Part shown: positions 16,739 through 24,783 of the stretch, one piece after another | Layout of the letters: every line of letters begins with the position of its first letter | Numbering within the stretch: the stretch's first letter is position 1 | From: Sphingomonas sp. CCH10-B3 | Lineage (GTDB): Bacteria > Pseudomonadota > Alphaproteobacteria > Sphingomonadales > Sphingomonadaceae | NCBI RefSeq assembly: GCF_001556185.1 | Contig: NZ_LSIJ01000061.1 | Coordinates: 62,001 to 126,000 of the forward strand | Direction: 5' to 3' | Length of the DNA: 64,000 bases | The notes under the pieces: generated by a model | Seen by the model: only the letters and a program-made list of their open reading frames with translations | The model's database searches: none | Told to the model about the DNA's origin: nothing | Translations under genes and position numbers: made by a program

Positions 16739-17166
16739 TTGGGGGTCTCGACGGGGGCATGCAGGCCGAGTGCCGCATCGATCTCGTCGAGCGTCGGCGG
16801 CGGCGGACCGGTCAGTACCGGCGCGGGCGTCAGCTCTGGCGGCGCGTCACCCTCGACCGCGGTTTCACCCTCGGTCGGTGCGGGTGCCAGCGGCATCATG
16901 GCCGGCGCCGCGATCGCCGGTGTTTCGACCAGCGCCGTCTCGCGCATGATCCGGGCATTTTCCTGCGCCCATTTTTCTTCGAGCTCCTTGAGCTCGGCCT
17001 CGCGCATCATCGTATCGAAGCCGCTGCGCACCTGACGCATCACGCCGCGCCCGCGGCCGACCCAATAGCCGACCACGCGCATGGCCTTGGGCAAGTCCTT
17101 GGGCCCGATGACGACGAGCGCGACGAACCCAACCAGCAACAATTCGGACGGCGCGACGTCGAACAT
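16735..17166 (-). CDS. tatB: Sec-independent translocase subunit TatB
   Basis: 143 residues. The N-terminal membrane helix and hinge are seen in FDVAPSELLLVGFVALVVIG then PKDLPKAMRVVGYW, the TatB signature. An amphipathic helix and a long acidic, Pro/Ala-rich tail follow. TatB and TatC form the signal-peptide receptor. It is 9 bases after tatA and overlaps tatC. Confidence 0.92.
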   Translation of the reverse strand: MFDVAPSELLLVGFVALVVIGPKDLPKAMRVVGYWVGRGRGVMRQVRSGFDTMMREAELKELEEKWAQENARIMRETALVETPAIAAPAMMPLAPAPTEGETAVEGDAPPELTPAPVLTGPPPPTLDEIDAALGLHAPVETPK

Positions 17167-17175
17167 GCGGCGCGC

Positions 17176-17388
17176 TTAGCCGTCCTTGGCGGCGGGCTCG
17201 GGGTCGGCCTTGGCGTCGATGCGACCTGGCGCCTTATTCTCTTCATCCTCTTCGGCGAGGCCCTTTTTGAACTGCTTCACGCCCTTGGCGACATCGCCCA
17301 TCATGGCCGAGAAGCGGCCACCGCCCAGAACGAGGATCGCAACGCCGCCGAACAGCAGCCAGTGCATCAGGCTGAAACCACCCATCAT
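17176..17388 (-). CDS. tatA: Sec-independent translocase subunit TatA
   Basis: 70 residues from the ATG at 17388; GGGAG lies 4 bases upstream and a second ATG at 17385 is equally possible. A short N-terminal helix (HWLLFGGVAILVLGGGRFS) is followed by the amphipathic helix VAKGVKQFKKGLAEED and a charged tail. TatA oligomers form the transient translocation pathway. The FGRGKI-type hinge is replaced here by GGGRFS, a variation common in this lineage. Confidence 0.9.
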   Translation of the reverse strand: MMGGFSLMHWLLFGGVAILVLGGGRFSAMMGDVAKGVKQFKKGLAEEDEENKAPGRIDAKADPEPAAKDG

Positions 17389-17414
17389 CAATCTCCCAGC
17401 GAATATCCGCCTAT

Positions 17415-17996
17415 CTAGGCGTCTTCCTCGCCATTTGCCACCTCGGCGTGTTCAAAAGCGAGATCAATCGGATCGAGCAGTCCGGCAGCGCGCAGATCGT
17501 CGATTCCGGGCAAGTCGCGGCGACTCATCAGGCCGAAATGCGCGAGAAATTGCGGCGTGGTCGCATAGAGCAACGGCCGCCCCGGCATTTCGCGCCGACC
17601 CGCAGGGCGCACCCACCCCGCCGCCATCAGCACATCGAGCGTGCCCTTGGAAATCTGCACGCCCCGGATCGCTTCGATCTCGGCGCGGGTGACGGGCTCG
17701 TGATAGGCGATAATGGCCAGCGTCTCGACGCCCGCGCGGCTGAGCTTGCGCGGTTCCTCGCGGTCGCGGCGGAGCAGATGGGCAAGGTCGGCGGCGGTCT
17801 GGAAATGCCAGCGGTCACCGCGCTGGACCAGTTCGATCCCGCGCCCGGCATAAAGCGCCGCCAGCTCGCCGAGCGCGGCACGTACATCGCCTTCGCCCGC
17901 ATGCGCGCGGATCGCTTCGACCGTCAGCGGTTCGTCGGCGGCGAACAGCACGGCCTCGACCGCGCGGGCATAGGCATCGGCCGGATCGCCGCTCAT
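17415..17996 (-). CDS. scpB: Segregation and condensation protein B
   Basis: 193 residues with two winged-helix domains: AVEAVLFAADEPLTVEAIRAH at the N-terminus, then LSRAGVETLAIIAYHEPVTRAEIEAIRG, which is diagnostic. ScpB dimers join ScpA and SMC to organise newly replicated chromosome. The start overlaps the scpA stop by 4 bp (ATGA). It is followed by tatABC on the same strand at a 26-base gap. Confidence 0.95.
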   Translation of the reverse strand: MSGDPADAYARAVEAVLFAADEPLTVEAIRAHAGEGDVRAALGELAALYAGRGIELVQRGDRWHFQTAADLAHLLRRDREEPRKLSRAGVETLAIIAYHEPVTRAEIEAIRGVQISKGTLDVLMAAGWVRPAGRREMPGRPLLYATTPQFLAHFGLMSRRDLPGIDDLRAAGLLDPIDLAFEHAEVANGEEDA

Positions 17997-18724
17997 GCCG
18001 GTCGCCGCAGATAGAGCGGCGCGAACGGCGCCTGCTGGCGCAGCTCGACGCGCCCCTGCCGCGCCAGTTCGAGCGAGGCAAGGAACGACGAGGCCAGCGC
18101 CGACTTGCGAAACACGCCCTCAGCACCTTCGGGCAGGAAGCGCTCGATCGTCGCCCAGTCGATCGTCTCGCCAACCAGCCGCGCCACGCGGTCGAGCGCA
18201 GCTTCGAGCGTCATCACCGGCCGGTTGGCGACGATGTGCATCACCGGCCGCGTCCGCGCGGTCACGCGACCATAGGCTTCGATCAGGTCATAGAGATCGG
18301 CCTGCCACGCGGCCGTGCGGATCGTCTTCAGCCCTTCGGGCGCGGCGCGCGGGAAGACATCGCGACCGAGCCGGTCGCGCGCGAGCAGCCTTGCGCCCGC
18401 CTCGCGCATCGCGCTCAGCCGTTCGAGCCGCAGCTGCAATCGCAGCGCCAGTTCTTCGGGACTCGGCTCCTGCTCGGGATCGCGCGGCAGCAGCAGCGCC
18501 GATTTCAGGTACGCGAGCCACGCGGCCATCACCAGATAGTCGGCGGCGACTTCCAGCTTGAGCGCACGGGCGCGCTCGATGAAATCGAGATATTGCTCGA
18601 CAAGTTCGAGAATCGAGAGTTGCCGCAGATCGACCTTTTGCGTGCGGGCAAGGGCGAGCAGCAGGTCGAGCGGCCCTTCCCATCCCCCAAGGTCGAGCGT
18701 CAGCGTATCAGTATCGGCGTCCAT
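17993..18724 (-). CDS. scpA: Segregation and condensation protein A
   Basis: 243 residues from the ATG at 18724; an in-frame ATG at 18736 is the alternative, and more open codons upstream lie within nagZ. The kleisin N-terminus LDLGGWEGPLDLLLALARTQK and the following VDLRQLSILELVEQYL are characteristic. The C-terminal winged helix ends the protein. ScpA bridges SMC heads. It is part of a nagZ-scpA-scpB-tatABC run on the minus strand. Confidence 0.93.
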   Translation of the reverse strand: MDADTDTLTLDLGGWEGPLDLLLALARTQKVDLRQLSILELVEQYLDFIERARALKLEVAADYLVMAAWLAYLKSALLLPRDPEQEPSPEELALRLQLRLERLSAMREAGARLLARDRLGRDVFPRAAPEGLKTIRTAAWQADLYDLIEAYGRVTARTRPVMHIVANRPVMTLEAALDRVARLVGETIDWATIERFLPEGAEGVFRKSALASSFLASLELARQGRVELRQQAPFAPLYLRRPA

Positions 18725-18771
18725 TGCCGCCAGCATTGCCGGATTTTGCGCTCCAACGAAAGCGGCGGGCG

Positions 18772-19773
18772 TCAGGCGAGCGCGAGCAGGGCGTCCCGCT
18801 TGGCGATAAGTTCGGCGAGGTCGCCTTCGGGCGGAGTGATCGTTGCCATCGCCCGGTCGAGCCGCGCCAGCGATGCAGGCGGCATCTCGCCGATCCGCGC
18901 CGCGATATCGACCATTTCGTCCATTCGCGCCCAGCAATCGAGCACCAGATCGCACCCGGCGGCCAGCGCGCCGACGGCTTTCTCGCCCGCAGTGCCGCTC
19001 AGAGCCTTCATGTCGATGTCGTCAGTCATCAACAGCCCGTCGAAGCCGATCCGCCCGCGGATGATGTCGCCAACGATCACCGGCGATAGCGTCGCGGGCC
19101 GCAGCGGATCCCAAGCCTCGAACACGATGTGCGATGTCATCCCCATCGGGGCGTCGCGCAGCGCCGCGAAGGGCGCCAGATCGATCTCGAGCTCGGCTTC
19201 GGCGGCGGTGACCGTCGGCAGCAGGTGATGGCTGTCGACCACCGCCCGGCCATGCCCCGGCATATGCTTGACCACGCCGACGACGCCGCCGCGCCGCAAG
19301 CCCTCGATCACCGCGCGCCCCATCGCCGCGACGCGGCGCGGCTCGCGACCGTAAGCCCGGCTGCTGATCGCTTCGGTAGTGTCAGGCTGGACCACGTCGA
19401 GCAGCGGCAGGCAATCGACGTTGATCCCGACCTCGGCCAGCATCAGCGCGATCGCATGCGCATTGGCCCGCGCCGCCTCGATCGCCGACATCGGTGCGAT
19501 TTCGTACAGCGCGTCGAAGGCAGGTCCGGCCGGCAAAGCCGGCCATTCGGGCGGCCCCATTCGTGTCACGCGCCCCCCCTCCTGATCGATCAGGATCGGC
19601 ACGTCGTCGCGCCCGGTGAGCGCACGCAATGAGTCGGTTAGCGCACGAAGTTGCGATCGTGTCTCAACATTGCGGCGGAACAGGATGAAGCCGCATGGTG
19701 CGCTTTCGGCGAAAAAGGCGCGCTCATCGGCAGTGAGCGCCAGTCCGCTCAGCCCGAAAATAACCGGCTTCAT
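18772..19773 (-). CDS. nagZ: Beta-N-acetylhexosaminidase (glycoside hydrolase family 3)
   Basis: 333 residues of the GH3 NagZ type. The family signature VVKHMPGHGRAVVDSH holds the flexible-loop Asp/His catalytic pair, and GLLMTDDIDMKAL includes the nucleophile aspartate. The enzyme removes GlcNAc from anhydromuropeptides in the cytoplasm during cell-wall recycling, and in some bacteria this produces the signal for beta-lactamase induction. There is no signal peptide, as expected. It lies 16 bases after the SPOR gene. Confidence 0.93.
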   Translation of the reverse strand: MKPVIFGLSGLALTADERAFFAESAPCGFILFRRNVETRSQLRALTDSLRALTGRDDVPILIDQEGGRVTRMGPPEWPALPAGPAFDALYEIAPMSAIEAARANAHAIALMLAEVGINVDCLPLLDVVQPDTTEAISSRAYGREPRRVAAMGRAVIEGLRRGGVVGVVKHMPGHGRAVVDSHHLLPTVTAAEAELEIDLAPFAALRDAPMGMTSHIVFEAWDPLRPATLSPVIVGDIIRGRIGFDGLLMTDDIDMKALSGTAGEKAVGALAAGCDLVLDCWARMDEMVDIAARIGEMPPASLARLDRAMATITPPEGDLAELIAKRDALLALA

Positions 19774-19789
19774 CGGTGCGTCGCGCCGA

Positions 19790-20419
19790 TCAGTTCAGCG
19801 GGACGAAGCAGGCCTCACCCGCCACTTTCAGCTTGCCGCACAGCTCGGTCGCGGCGCTGGCCGAGCCCGCATTCACGCGCAGGCGAAACACCGTGCGGCC
19901 GTTGACGCTTGCCTGTTCGACCGAATGGCCGAGCGGCGCGACATAAGCGAAGCGCTTCGAGGCGGCGCCCCAAGCCGCATTGGCGGCTGCCGCGCTAGGA
20001 AAGGACCCAAGTTGCACGAGCGCGCTGCTCGAGGTGCCGGGCGGAATCGGTTTGCCGCCCGGCAGCGTGACGGGCGTCTCGGGCAATTGCTTCAGGTCGA
20101 TCTTGGCGTTCTTCGGCCCCTTGCCCTCGCTGGTTGCGAACGACGTATCGCCCTCGCCTTCGACCTTGCGGCCACCGGCTTCCTCGGGCTTGACCTTGTA
20201 ATCGCCTTCCTGCGCGGCGATCAGATCGCCATTGCCCTCGACCTTGTTGCCGTTGGTGAGCGCGATATAGCCGAACACCAGCAACGCGATGACGATCAAC
20301 CCGCCCAGGATCAGGGGCAGCATGCGCGCGATCGACGGGCGCTCCTGATAATCCTCGTCGGCGGTTTCGAGCCAGGGCAGACGATCTTCGTCCTGCATGC
20401 TGTCGCCAGTGCTCGCCAT
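19790..20419 (-). CDS. SPOR-domain membrane protein
   Basis: 209 residues. A charged N-terminus, one membrane helix (about residues 31-52, MLPLILGGLIVIALLVFGYI) and a Pro/Lys linker lead to a C-terminal SPOR domain (about 130-209, SALVQLGSFPSAAAANAAW). SPOR domains bind glycan strands stripped of stem peptides at the division septum, so a septal role is likely. Its ATG shares one base with the argS stop. The same run continues into nagZ. Confidence 0.85.
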   Translation of the reverse strand: MASTGDSMQDEDRLPWLETADEDYQERPSIARMLPLILGGLIVIALLVFGYIALTNGNKVEGNGDLIAAQEGDYKVKPEEAGGRKVEGEGDTSFATSEGKGPKNAKIDLKQLPETPVTLPGGKPIPPGTSSSALVQLGSFPSAAAANAAWGAASKRFAYVAPLGHSVEQASVNGRTVFRLRVNAGSASAATELCGKLKVAGEACFVPLN

Positions 20420-22131
20420 CAGTTCAACTCCTCTACCGCCTCGACGCCCATGATGCTCAGGCCGTTCCGGATCACCTGTCCTAGCGCATTTGCGAGATAA
20501 AGTCGCGCCGCGGTGAGCGCAGGATTGTCCAAGATCAGGAAACGCCGGTCGGGCCGATCATTGCCGACATTCCACTGCGCATGGAAGGCCGCGGCGAGAT
20601 CATAGAGGTAGAACGCCACCCGGTGCGGCTCGCGCGCCGCCGCCGCCGTCTCCACCAGCCGCGGGAACTGCGCGGCAAGCTTCACCAGCGCAAGCTCCTC
20701 GGCATCGAGCAGCGTCAGGTCGGCGCCGTCGGCGGTGATCCCTGCCTCCGCCGCCTTGCGCGCGAGCGAGCGCGTGCGGGCATGGGCATATTGGACGTAG
20801 AAAACCGGATTGTCCTTCGACGCTTCGACCACCTTGGCAAAATCGAAATCCATCTGCGCGTCCGATTTGCGCGTGAGCATCGTGAAGCGCACGACATCCT
20901 TGCCGACCTCGCGCACCACGTCCGCCAGCGTCACGAAATTGCCCGCGCGCTTCGACATCTTGACCGGCTCGCCGCCGCGCAGCAGCCGGACCATCTGAAC
21001 GAGCTTGACGTCGAAGCGCGTCTTGCCGCCGGTCAGGGCCTGCACCGCCGCGGTGATCCGCTTGACCGTCCCGGCATGATCGGCGCCCCAGATGTCGATC
21101 AGCTGATCGGCGCTCTCGGCCTTCTGGAAATGATAGGCGAGATCGGCGCCGAAATAGGTCCATTGCCCGTTCGACTTGCGGATCGGCCGGTCCTGATCAT
21201 CGCCAAATTGCGTCGAGCGGAACAGCGGCAGCACCACCGGCTCCCAATCCTCGGGCGTCTCGCCCTTGGGCGCTTCAAGCACGCCGTCGTAGATCAGGTC
21301 GCGCGCGCGCAGCGTCGCCTCGGCCGCCTCGGGCTTGCCGGCCGCCTGCAGCGCGGCTTCGGACGAGAACAGGTCGTGGTGGATACCGAGCAGCGCGAGA
21401 TCGGCCTTGATCAGGTCCATCATCGCCGCCACCGCGCGCGACCGGAACAGCGCAAGCCAGTCATCCTCGGGCGCCGCCACATAACGGTCGCCGAATTCGG
21501 CCGCGAGCGCTTGCCCGACTGGCACCAGATAGTCGCCGGGATAGAGCCCCTCGGGGATCGCGATGCTCTCGCCCAGCGCCTCGCGGTAGCGCAGATGCAC
21601 CGAGCGCGCGAGCACATCGACCTGGCCGCCAGCATCGTTGATGTAATATTCGCGCATCACCTTGTTGCCCGCGAATTCGAGCAGGCTGGCGAGCGCATCG
21701 CCGACCACCGCGCCCCGGCAATGCCCCATGTGCATCGGCCCGGTCGGATTGGCCGAGACATATTCGATGTTGACCGTCAGCGGATCGGCGCGCGTGATTC
21801 GGCCATAATCGGCGCCTTCGCTGGTGATCGTGCGCAATTCACTCCGCCAGCTGTCATCGCCTAGCGTCAGGTTGATGAACCCCGGCCCGGCAATCGCGAC
21901 CGAGCCGACTTCATCGAGCTTGCCCAGTTCGGCGGCGATCAATTCGGCGAGCGCGCGCGGATTCATCCCCGCCGGCTTGGCGAGCACCATTGCGGCATTG
22001 GTCGCAAGGTCACCGTGGCTGGCGTCGCGCGGCGGCTCGACCGTCACGCTGGTGCGGGGCAGCGCCGCAACCTGAGGAATCCGGTCGAGCGCGGCGTCGA
22101 GATGCGCGGTGAAGCGGGAGTAAAGCGTCAT
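20419..22131 (-). CDS. argS: Arginyl-tRNA synthetase
   Basis: 570 residues of a class I synthetase. The HIGH box reads HMGH in NPTGPMHMGHCRGAVVGDAL and the KMSKS box reads KMSKRAGNF. The N-terminal Arg-tRNA synthetase domain (about 1-85) and the C-terminal DALR anticodon-binding domain (about 455-570) are both present. It charges tRNA-Arg in the cytoplasm. Motifs and length are complete. Confidence 0.96.
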   Translation of the reverse strand: MTLYSRFTAHLDAALDRIPQVAALPRTSVTVEPPRDASHGDLATNAAMVLAKPAGMNPRALAELIAAELGKLDEVGSVAIAGPGFINLTLGDDSWRSELRTITSEGADYGRITRADPLTVNIEYVSANPTGPMHMGHCRGAVVGDALASLLEFAGNKVMREYYINDAGGQVDVLARSVHLRYREALGESIAIPEGLYPGDYLVPVGQALAAEFGDRYVAAPEDDWLALFRSRAVAAMMDLIKADLALLGIHHDLFSSEAALQAAGKPEAAEATLRARDLIYDGVLEAPKGETPEDWEPVVLPLFRSTQFGDDQDRPIRKSNGQWTYFGADLAYHFQKAESADQLIDIWGADHAGTVKRITAAVQALTGGKTRFDVKLVQMVRLLRGGEPVKMSKRAGNFVTLADVVREVGKDVVRFTMLTRKSDAQMDFDFAKVVEASKDNPVFYVQYAHARTRSLARKAAEAGITADGADLTLLDAEELALVKLAAQFPRLVETAAAAREPHRVAFYLYDLAAAFHAQWNVGNDRPDRRFLILDNPALTAARLYLANALGQVIRNGLSIMGVEAVEELN

Positions 22132-22230
22132 GCCGCGCGCTTAGCCGAGTGTCGCTGCCGACGCAAAAGCTGGACGAGCCGCTCGGACCGCGCCAGACTT
22201 CGCGCTCATTCTTGCTGCCCGGGATTTGTC

Positions 22231-23472
22231 ATGCGCTTGACTGCTTTGCTGCTTGCTTCTGCTGTTATTGCAACCCCGGCCCTTGCCGCGCCAAAGGGGC
22301 AGGCGCTCGCGGTATATCAGACCGCCGAAGAGCTGCGCGCCGAGCAGCTCAGCCTGATCGAACGCCTCGTCAACATCGATTCGGGCACTGGCGACAAGAG
22401 CGGCGGCCAAAAGGCGCAGGAGCTGATCGCCGAACAACTCCGAGCGCTTGGCATGGAAGTGACGCTCATCCCGTCCGAAAACCCCGCCTATCCCGATAAT
22501 CTGGTTGCGACGCTGAAAGGGCGCGGCAAGGGGCGCGTGCTGCTGATCGGGCATAGCGACACCGTTTTCGACCCCGGCACCGTCGCCAAGCGCCCGTTCC
22601 GCAGCGACGGCAAGCGCGCCTATGGCCCCGGCGTCGGCGACGAAAAGGGCGGCGTCGTCGAAGGCATCATGGCGATCAAGCTGCTGCAGCAACTGAAGAT
22701 CGACGATTTCGCCTCGATCACTTTTCTGGTCGAAACATCGGAGGAGCGCGGGTCGCCGGGCACGCGCGGGCTGATCAACAAGCTGGTCGGCGGCGCCGAC
22801 GTCGAACTCAATCTCGAACCCGGCGACGCCCCCGACACGCTAACGGTGTGGCGCAAGGGCAGCAATTCGTTCGATATCACCGTCAAGGGTCGCCCCGCCC
22901 ATGCCGGGGTCGCGCCGCAGCTCGGCCGCAATGCCGCGCTCGAGCTGATCCACCAGATCCAGCTTGCCGACAGCCTGCCCAAGGTCGGCGACGGCGTCAC
23001 CGCGAACCTCACGCTGATGAAGGCGGGCAGCCGCTACAACATCATTCCCGAAGACGCCTCGGCGACGTTCAATGTCCGCATTCGCGAAAAGGCGCAGGGC
23101 GACGCGGTCGACGCGCAGTTCCGCAAGAATGCGGCGACCACGGTGATCCCCGACACGGTGGTGAGCGTGAAGCGCGAGATCAGCTATCCGCCGCTGCCCG
23201 ACAATCCCCAGACGCAGGCGCTCGCGACGCTCGCCGAGCGCATTTATGGCGAACTCGGTCGCCGGATCGCGCGCGGCGGCAATGGCGGCGCGTCCGAATC
23301 GGCGATGGCTTATGAAGGCGGCGTCGCAGCACTCGACGGGCTCGGGCCGATCGGCGGCGGCTTCCATTCGGAGGACGAGTTCATTGAGCTCGATTCGCTG
23401 ACGCCGCGGCTTTACCTGCTCGCGCGGCTGATCATCGAAACGGGCAAGAACCCGCCCGCGCGTCGGCAATAG
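22231..23472 (+). CDS. Secreted M20 family metallopeptidase (carboxypeptidase G2-like)
   Basis: 413 residues from the ATG at 22231, which begins a clear signal peptide (MRLTALLLASAVIATPALAA); open codons upstream lie in the argS leader. Zinc-ligand motifs are GHSDTVFDPG, GPGVGDEKGG and ETSEERGSPGT, the last with the catalytic glutamate pair. A dimerisation insert (about residues 210-320) precedes the final histidine in GGFHSEDEF. The protein resembles glutamate carboxypeptidase/CPG2 and probably trims peptides or acyl-amino acids in the periplasm. It is convergent with the anti-sigma gene, 7 bases away. It may be unrelated to the protease cluster. Confidence 0.85.
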   Translation: MRLTALLLASAVIATPALAAPKGQALAVYQTAEELRAEQLSLIERLVNIDSGTGDKSGGQKAQELIAEQLRALGMEVTLIPSENPAYPDNLVATLKGRGKGRVLLIGHSDTVFDPGTVAKRPFRSDGKRAYGPGVGDEKGGVVEGIMAIKLLQQLKIDDFASITFLVETSEERGSPGTRGLINKLVGGADVELNLEPGDAPDTLTVWRKGSNSFDITVKGRPAHAGVAPQLGRNAALELIHQIQLADSLPKVGDGVTANLTLMKAGSRYNIIPEDASATFNVRIREKAQGDAVDAQFRKNAATTVIPDTVVSVKREISYPPLPDNPQTQALATLAERIYGELGRRIARGGNGGASESAMAYEGGVAALDGLGPIGGGFHSEDEFIELDSLTPRLYLLARLIIETGKNPPARRQ

Positions 23473-23479
23473 CGGCGCG

Positions 23480-24055
23480 CTAGCGGCGGGGAGCCCCGCC
23501 GGAAGCAATTTCCAGCACCGGCGATTGCTCGCGGGTCGCCGCCACCGGCTCGATCACTGGCCGACACCGATCGCCGACCACCGGGTCAAGGGCGTGAAAG
23601 ATCGTGCGCGCGCGCGCCGTGCGCAGTGCTGCCTCGCCCCCCGAAACGAGCCGGACAGTCGTTCCCTTGGCGCACAGATCAACCTGCGCCGCGACGGCGT
23701 CGAGCGCCGTCTCGATCCTGGGCGTCAAGGCAGCGCTGTCGGCATCGAAGGCCAATTCGACGCGCACACCGGTCGGCGTGTTCGGGATGTTGGGCTGAAC
23801 GCCCCCATCGGCGGCGATCACCTCGCCGCCCGGCTGATCGCCCCCCCGGTACGGACCGAAGGCAAAGCCGATCGCGACCAGCGCAATGCTTGCCGCAATC
23901 GCCGACGGCAGCCAGCGCGACGACCGCGATGGCGGCGCGCTGTTCGCGGCGGCCTTCAGGATGCGCCGGTCGGTGAGTTGGAGCGGTGCGATGCCTTCGT
24001 CGGCCTCGCGCATCACCGCTTTCCACCAATCCTCGTTGGGCTCGCGCATGGTCAT
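23480..24055 (-). CDS. Putative membrane anti-sigma factor with OmpA-like periplasmic part
   Basis: 191 residues, translationally coupled to the ECF sigma gene by a 4-bp ATGA overlap; a second ATG follows at 24049. Residues 1-45 form a cytoplasmic helical region (NEDWWKAVMREADEGIAPL) with no HxxxCxxC zinc motif. Residues 47-67 are one membrane helix (LPSAIAASIALVAIGFAFG). The periplasmic remainder contains VELAFDADSAALTPRIETAL, which resembles the start of an OmpA peptidoglycan-binding domain but lacks the later GHTD motif. Gene order, topology and coupling support an anti-sigma role. Direct homology was not recognised. Confidence 0.65.
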   Translation of the reverse strand: MTMREPNEDWWKAVMREADEGIAPLQLTDRRILKAAANSAPPSRSSRWLPSAIAASIALVAIGFAFGPYRGGDQPGGEVIAADGGVQPNIPNTPTGVRVELAFDADSAALTPRIETALDAVAAQVDLCAKGTTVRLVSGGEAALRTARARTIFHALDPVVGDRCRPVIEPVAATREQSPVLEIASGGAPRR

Positions 24056-24624
24056 GCCAACCCCATACAGTTTTTCAGCTTGGCCGTCGCATAGCGAAAG
24101 CGGCTCCGCGCGGCCTCAGCGGATGATTGGGTAACGACGGCGATTTCGCTCCATTCCATGTCCTGCTGCGTGCGCAGGACAAAGGCCTCGCGCTGCTCAT
24201 CGGGCAGCGTCGGCAGACAGCGCTTGAACGCGGCGAGATATTGGTTGACGAGCGCCAGATCAAACGTGTCCTCGACCTCGTCGGCGATCTCGTAATGGGT
24301 TTCGGTCAGCGTGATCGTAGGCGCGCGGCGCCCCGCCTTGCGAGCGGAATCGATCATCCGGCTGCGCGCGATCGAAAACAGCCAGGTACCAAAGCGCGCC
24401 CGGGGTTCGTATGACTTTCTGTGCTGTATGACCGTCATCCACGTTTCCTGAAAAACTTCTTCCGCCCAAGCTCTGTCCCGCGTCATGTGTGTCAACGAAC
24501 ACAACAGTCGCACTTTCCACAGCGCATAAAGCCGCGCGAACGACCGTTCGTCGCCATTTTGCCAAGCGAGGAACAGACGAACGCCTTCATCGTGCAGATA
24601 GTCCGCTGGATCAGCTTCCGACAC
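24052..24624 (-). CDS. ECF sigma factor heading the caspase/protease cluster
   Basis: 190 residues from GTG at 24624, chosen because AAGGGGG lies just upstream; a TTG at 24639 also opens the frame. Region 2 is seen in FARLYALWKVRLLCSLTHM, WAEEVFQETWMTVIQ and FGTWLFSIARSRMIDSARK. Region 4 is seen in LPDEQREAFVLRTQQDMEWSEIAVVT. The gene is divergent from the first caspase gene and co-transcribed with a membrane anti-sigma gene. It is the best candidate to read the ACCG-N16-CGTT promoters found four times in the neighbouring cluster. No convincing copy of that motif was found in front of this gene. Confidence 0.9.
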   Translation of the reverse strand: MSEADPADYLHDEGVRLFLAWQNGDERSFARLYALWKVRLLCSLTHMTRDRAWAEEVFQETWMTVIQHRKSYEPRARFGTWLFSIARSRMIDSARKAGRRAPTITLTETHYEIADEVEDTFDLALVNQYLAAFKRCLPTLPDEQREAFVLRTQQDMEWSEIAVVTQSSAEAARSRFRYATAKLKNCMGLA

Positions 24625-24711
24625 ACTTGCCCCCTTCAACGTCAGCCACGTCGCAACCGGCTATAGCATTGAAAAAATCGGGCGCCATTTTCCAAAAAAA
24701 TATCAACGGCC

Positions 24712-24739
24712 TTCGACCGAATTGAACGCTGCTGGCGTT
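24712..24739 (+). promoter_or_regulatory. Cluster promoter P1 (ACCG-N16-CGTT)
   Basis: TTCGACCG at 24712-24719, 16 bases, CGTT at 24736-24739. It lies 44 bases before the ATG of the caspase/Sel1 gene. It is one of four copies with identical spacing in this cluster. Confidence 0.65.
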
Positions 24740-24783
24740 TTCTGATAGCAATCGCGACACATTGCGGGGGACTCGGGGCAGTG

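Noticed and set aside
24638..24665. TATAGCCG-N16-CGTT on the minus strand before the ECF sigma gene, a possible self-regulating copy of the cluster promoter
   Set aside because: The CGTT lies so close to the GTG start (24624) that the transcript would begin inside the Shine-Dalgarno, and the upstream element has GCCG instead of ACCG.
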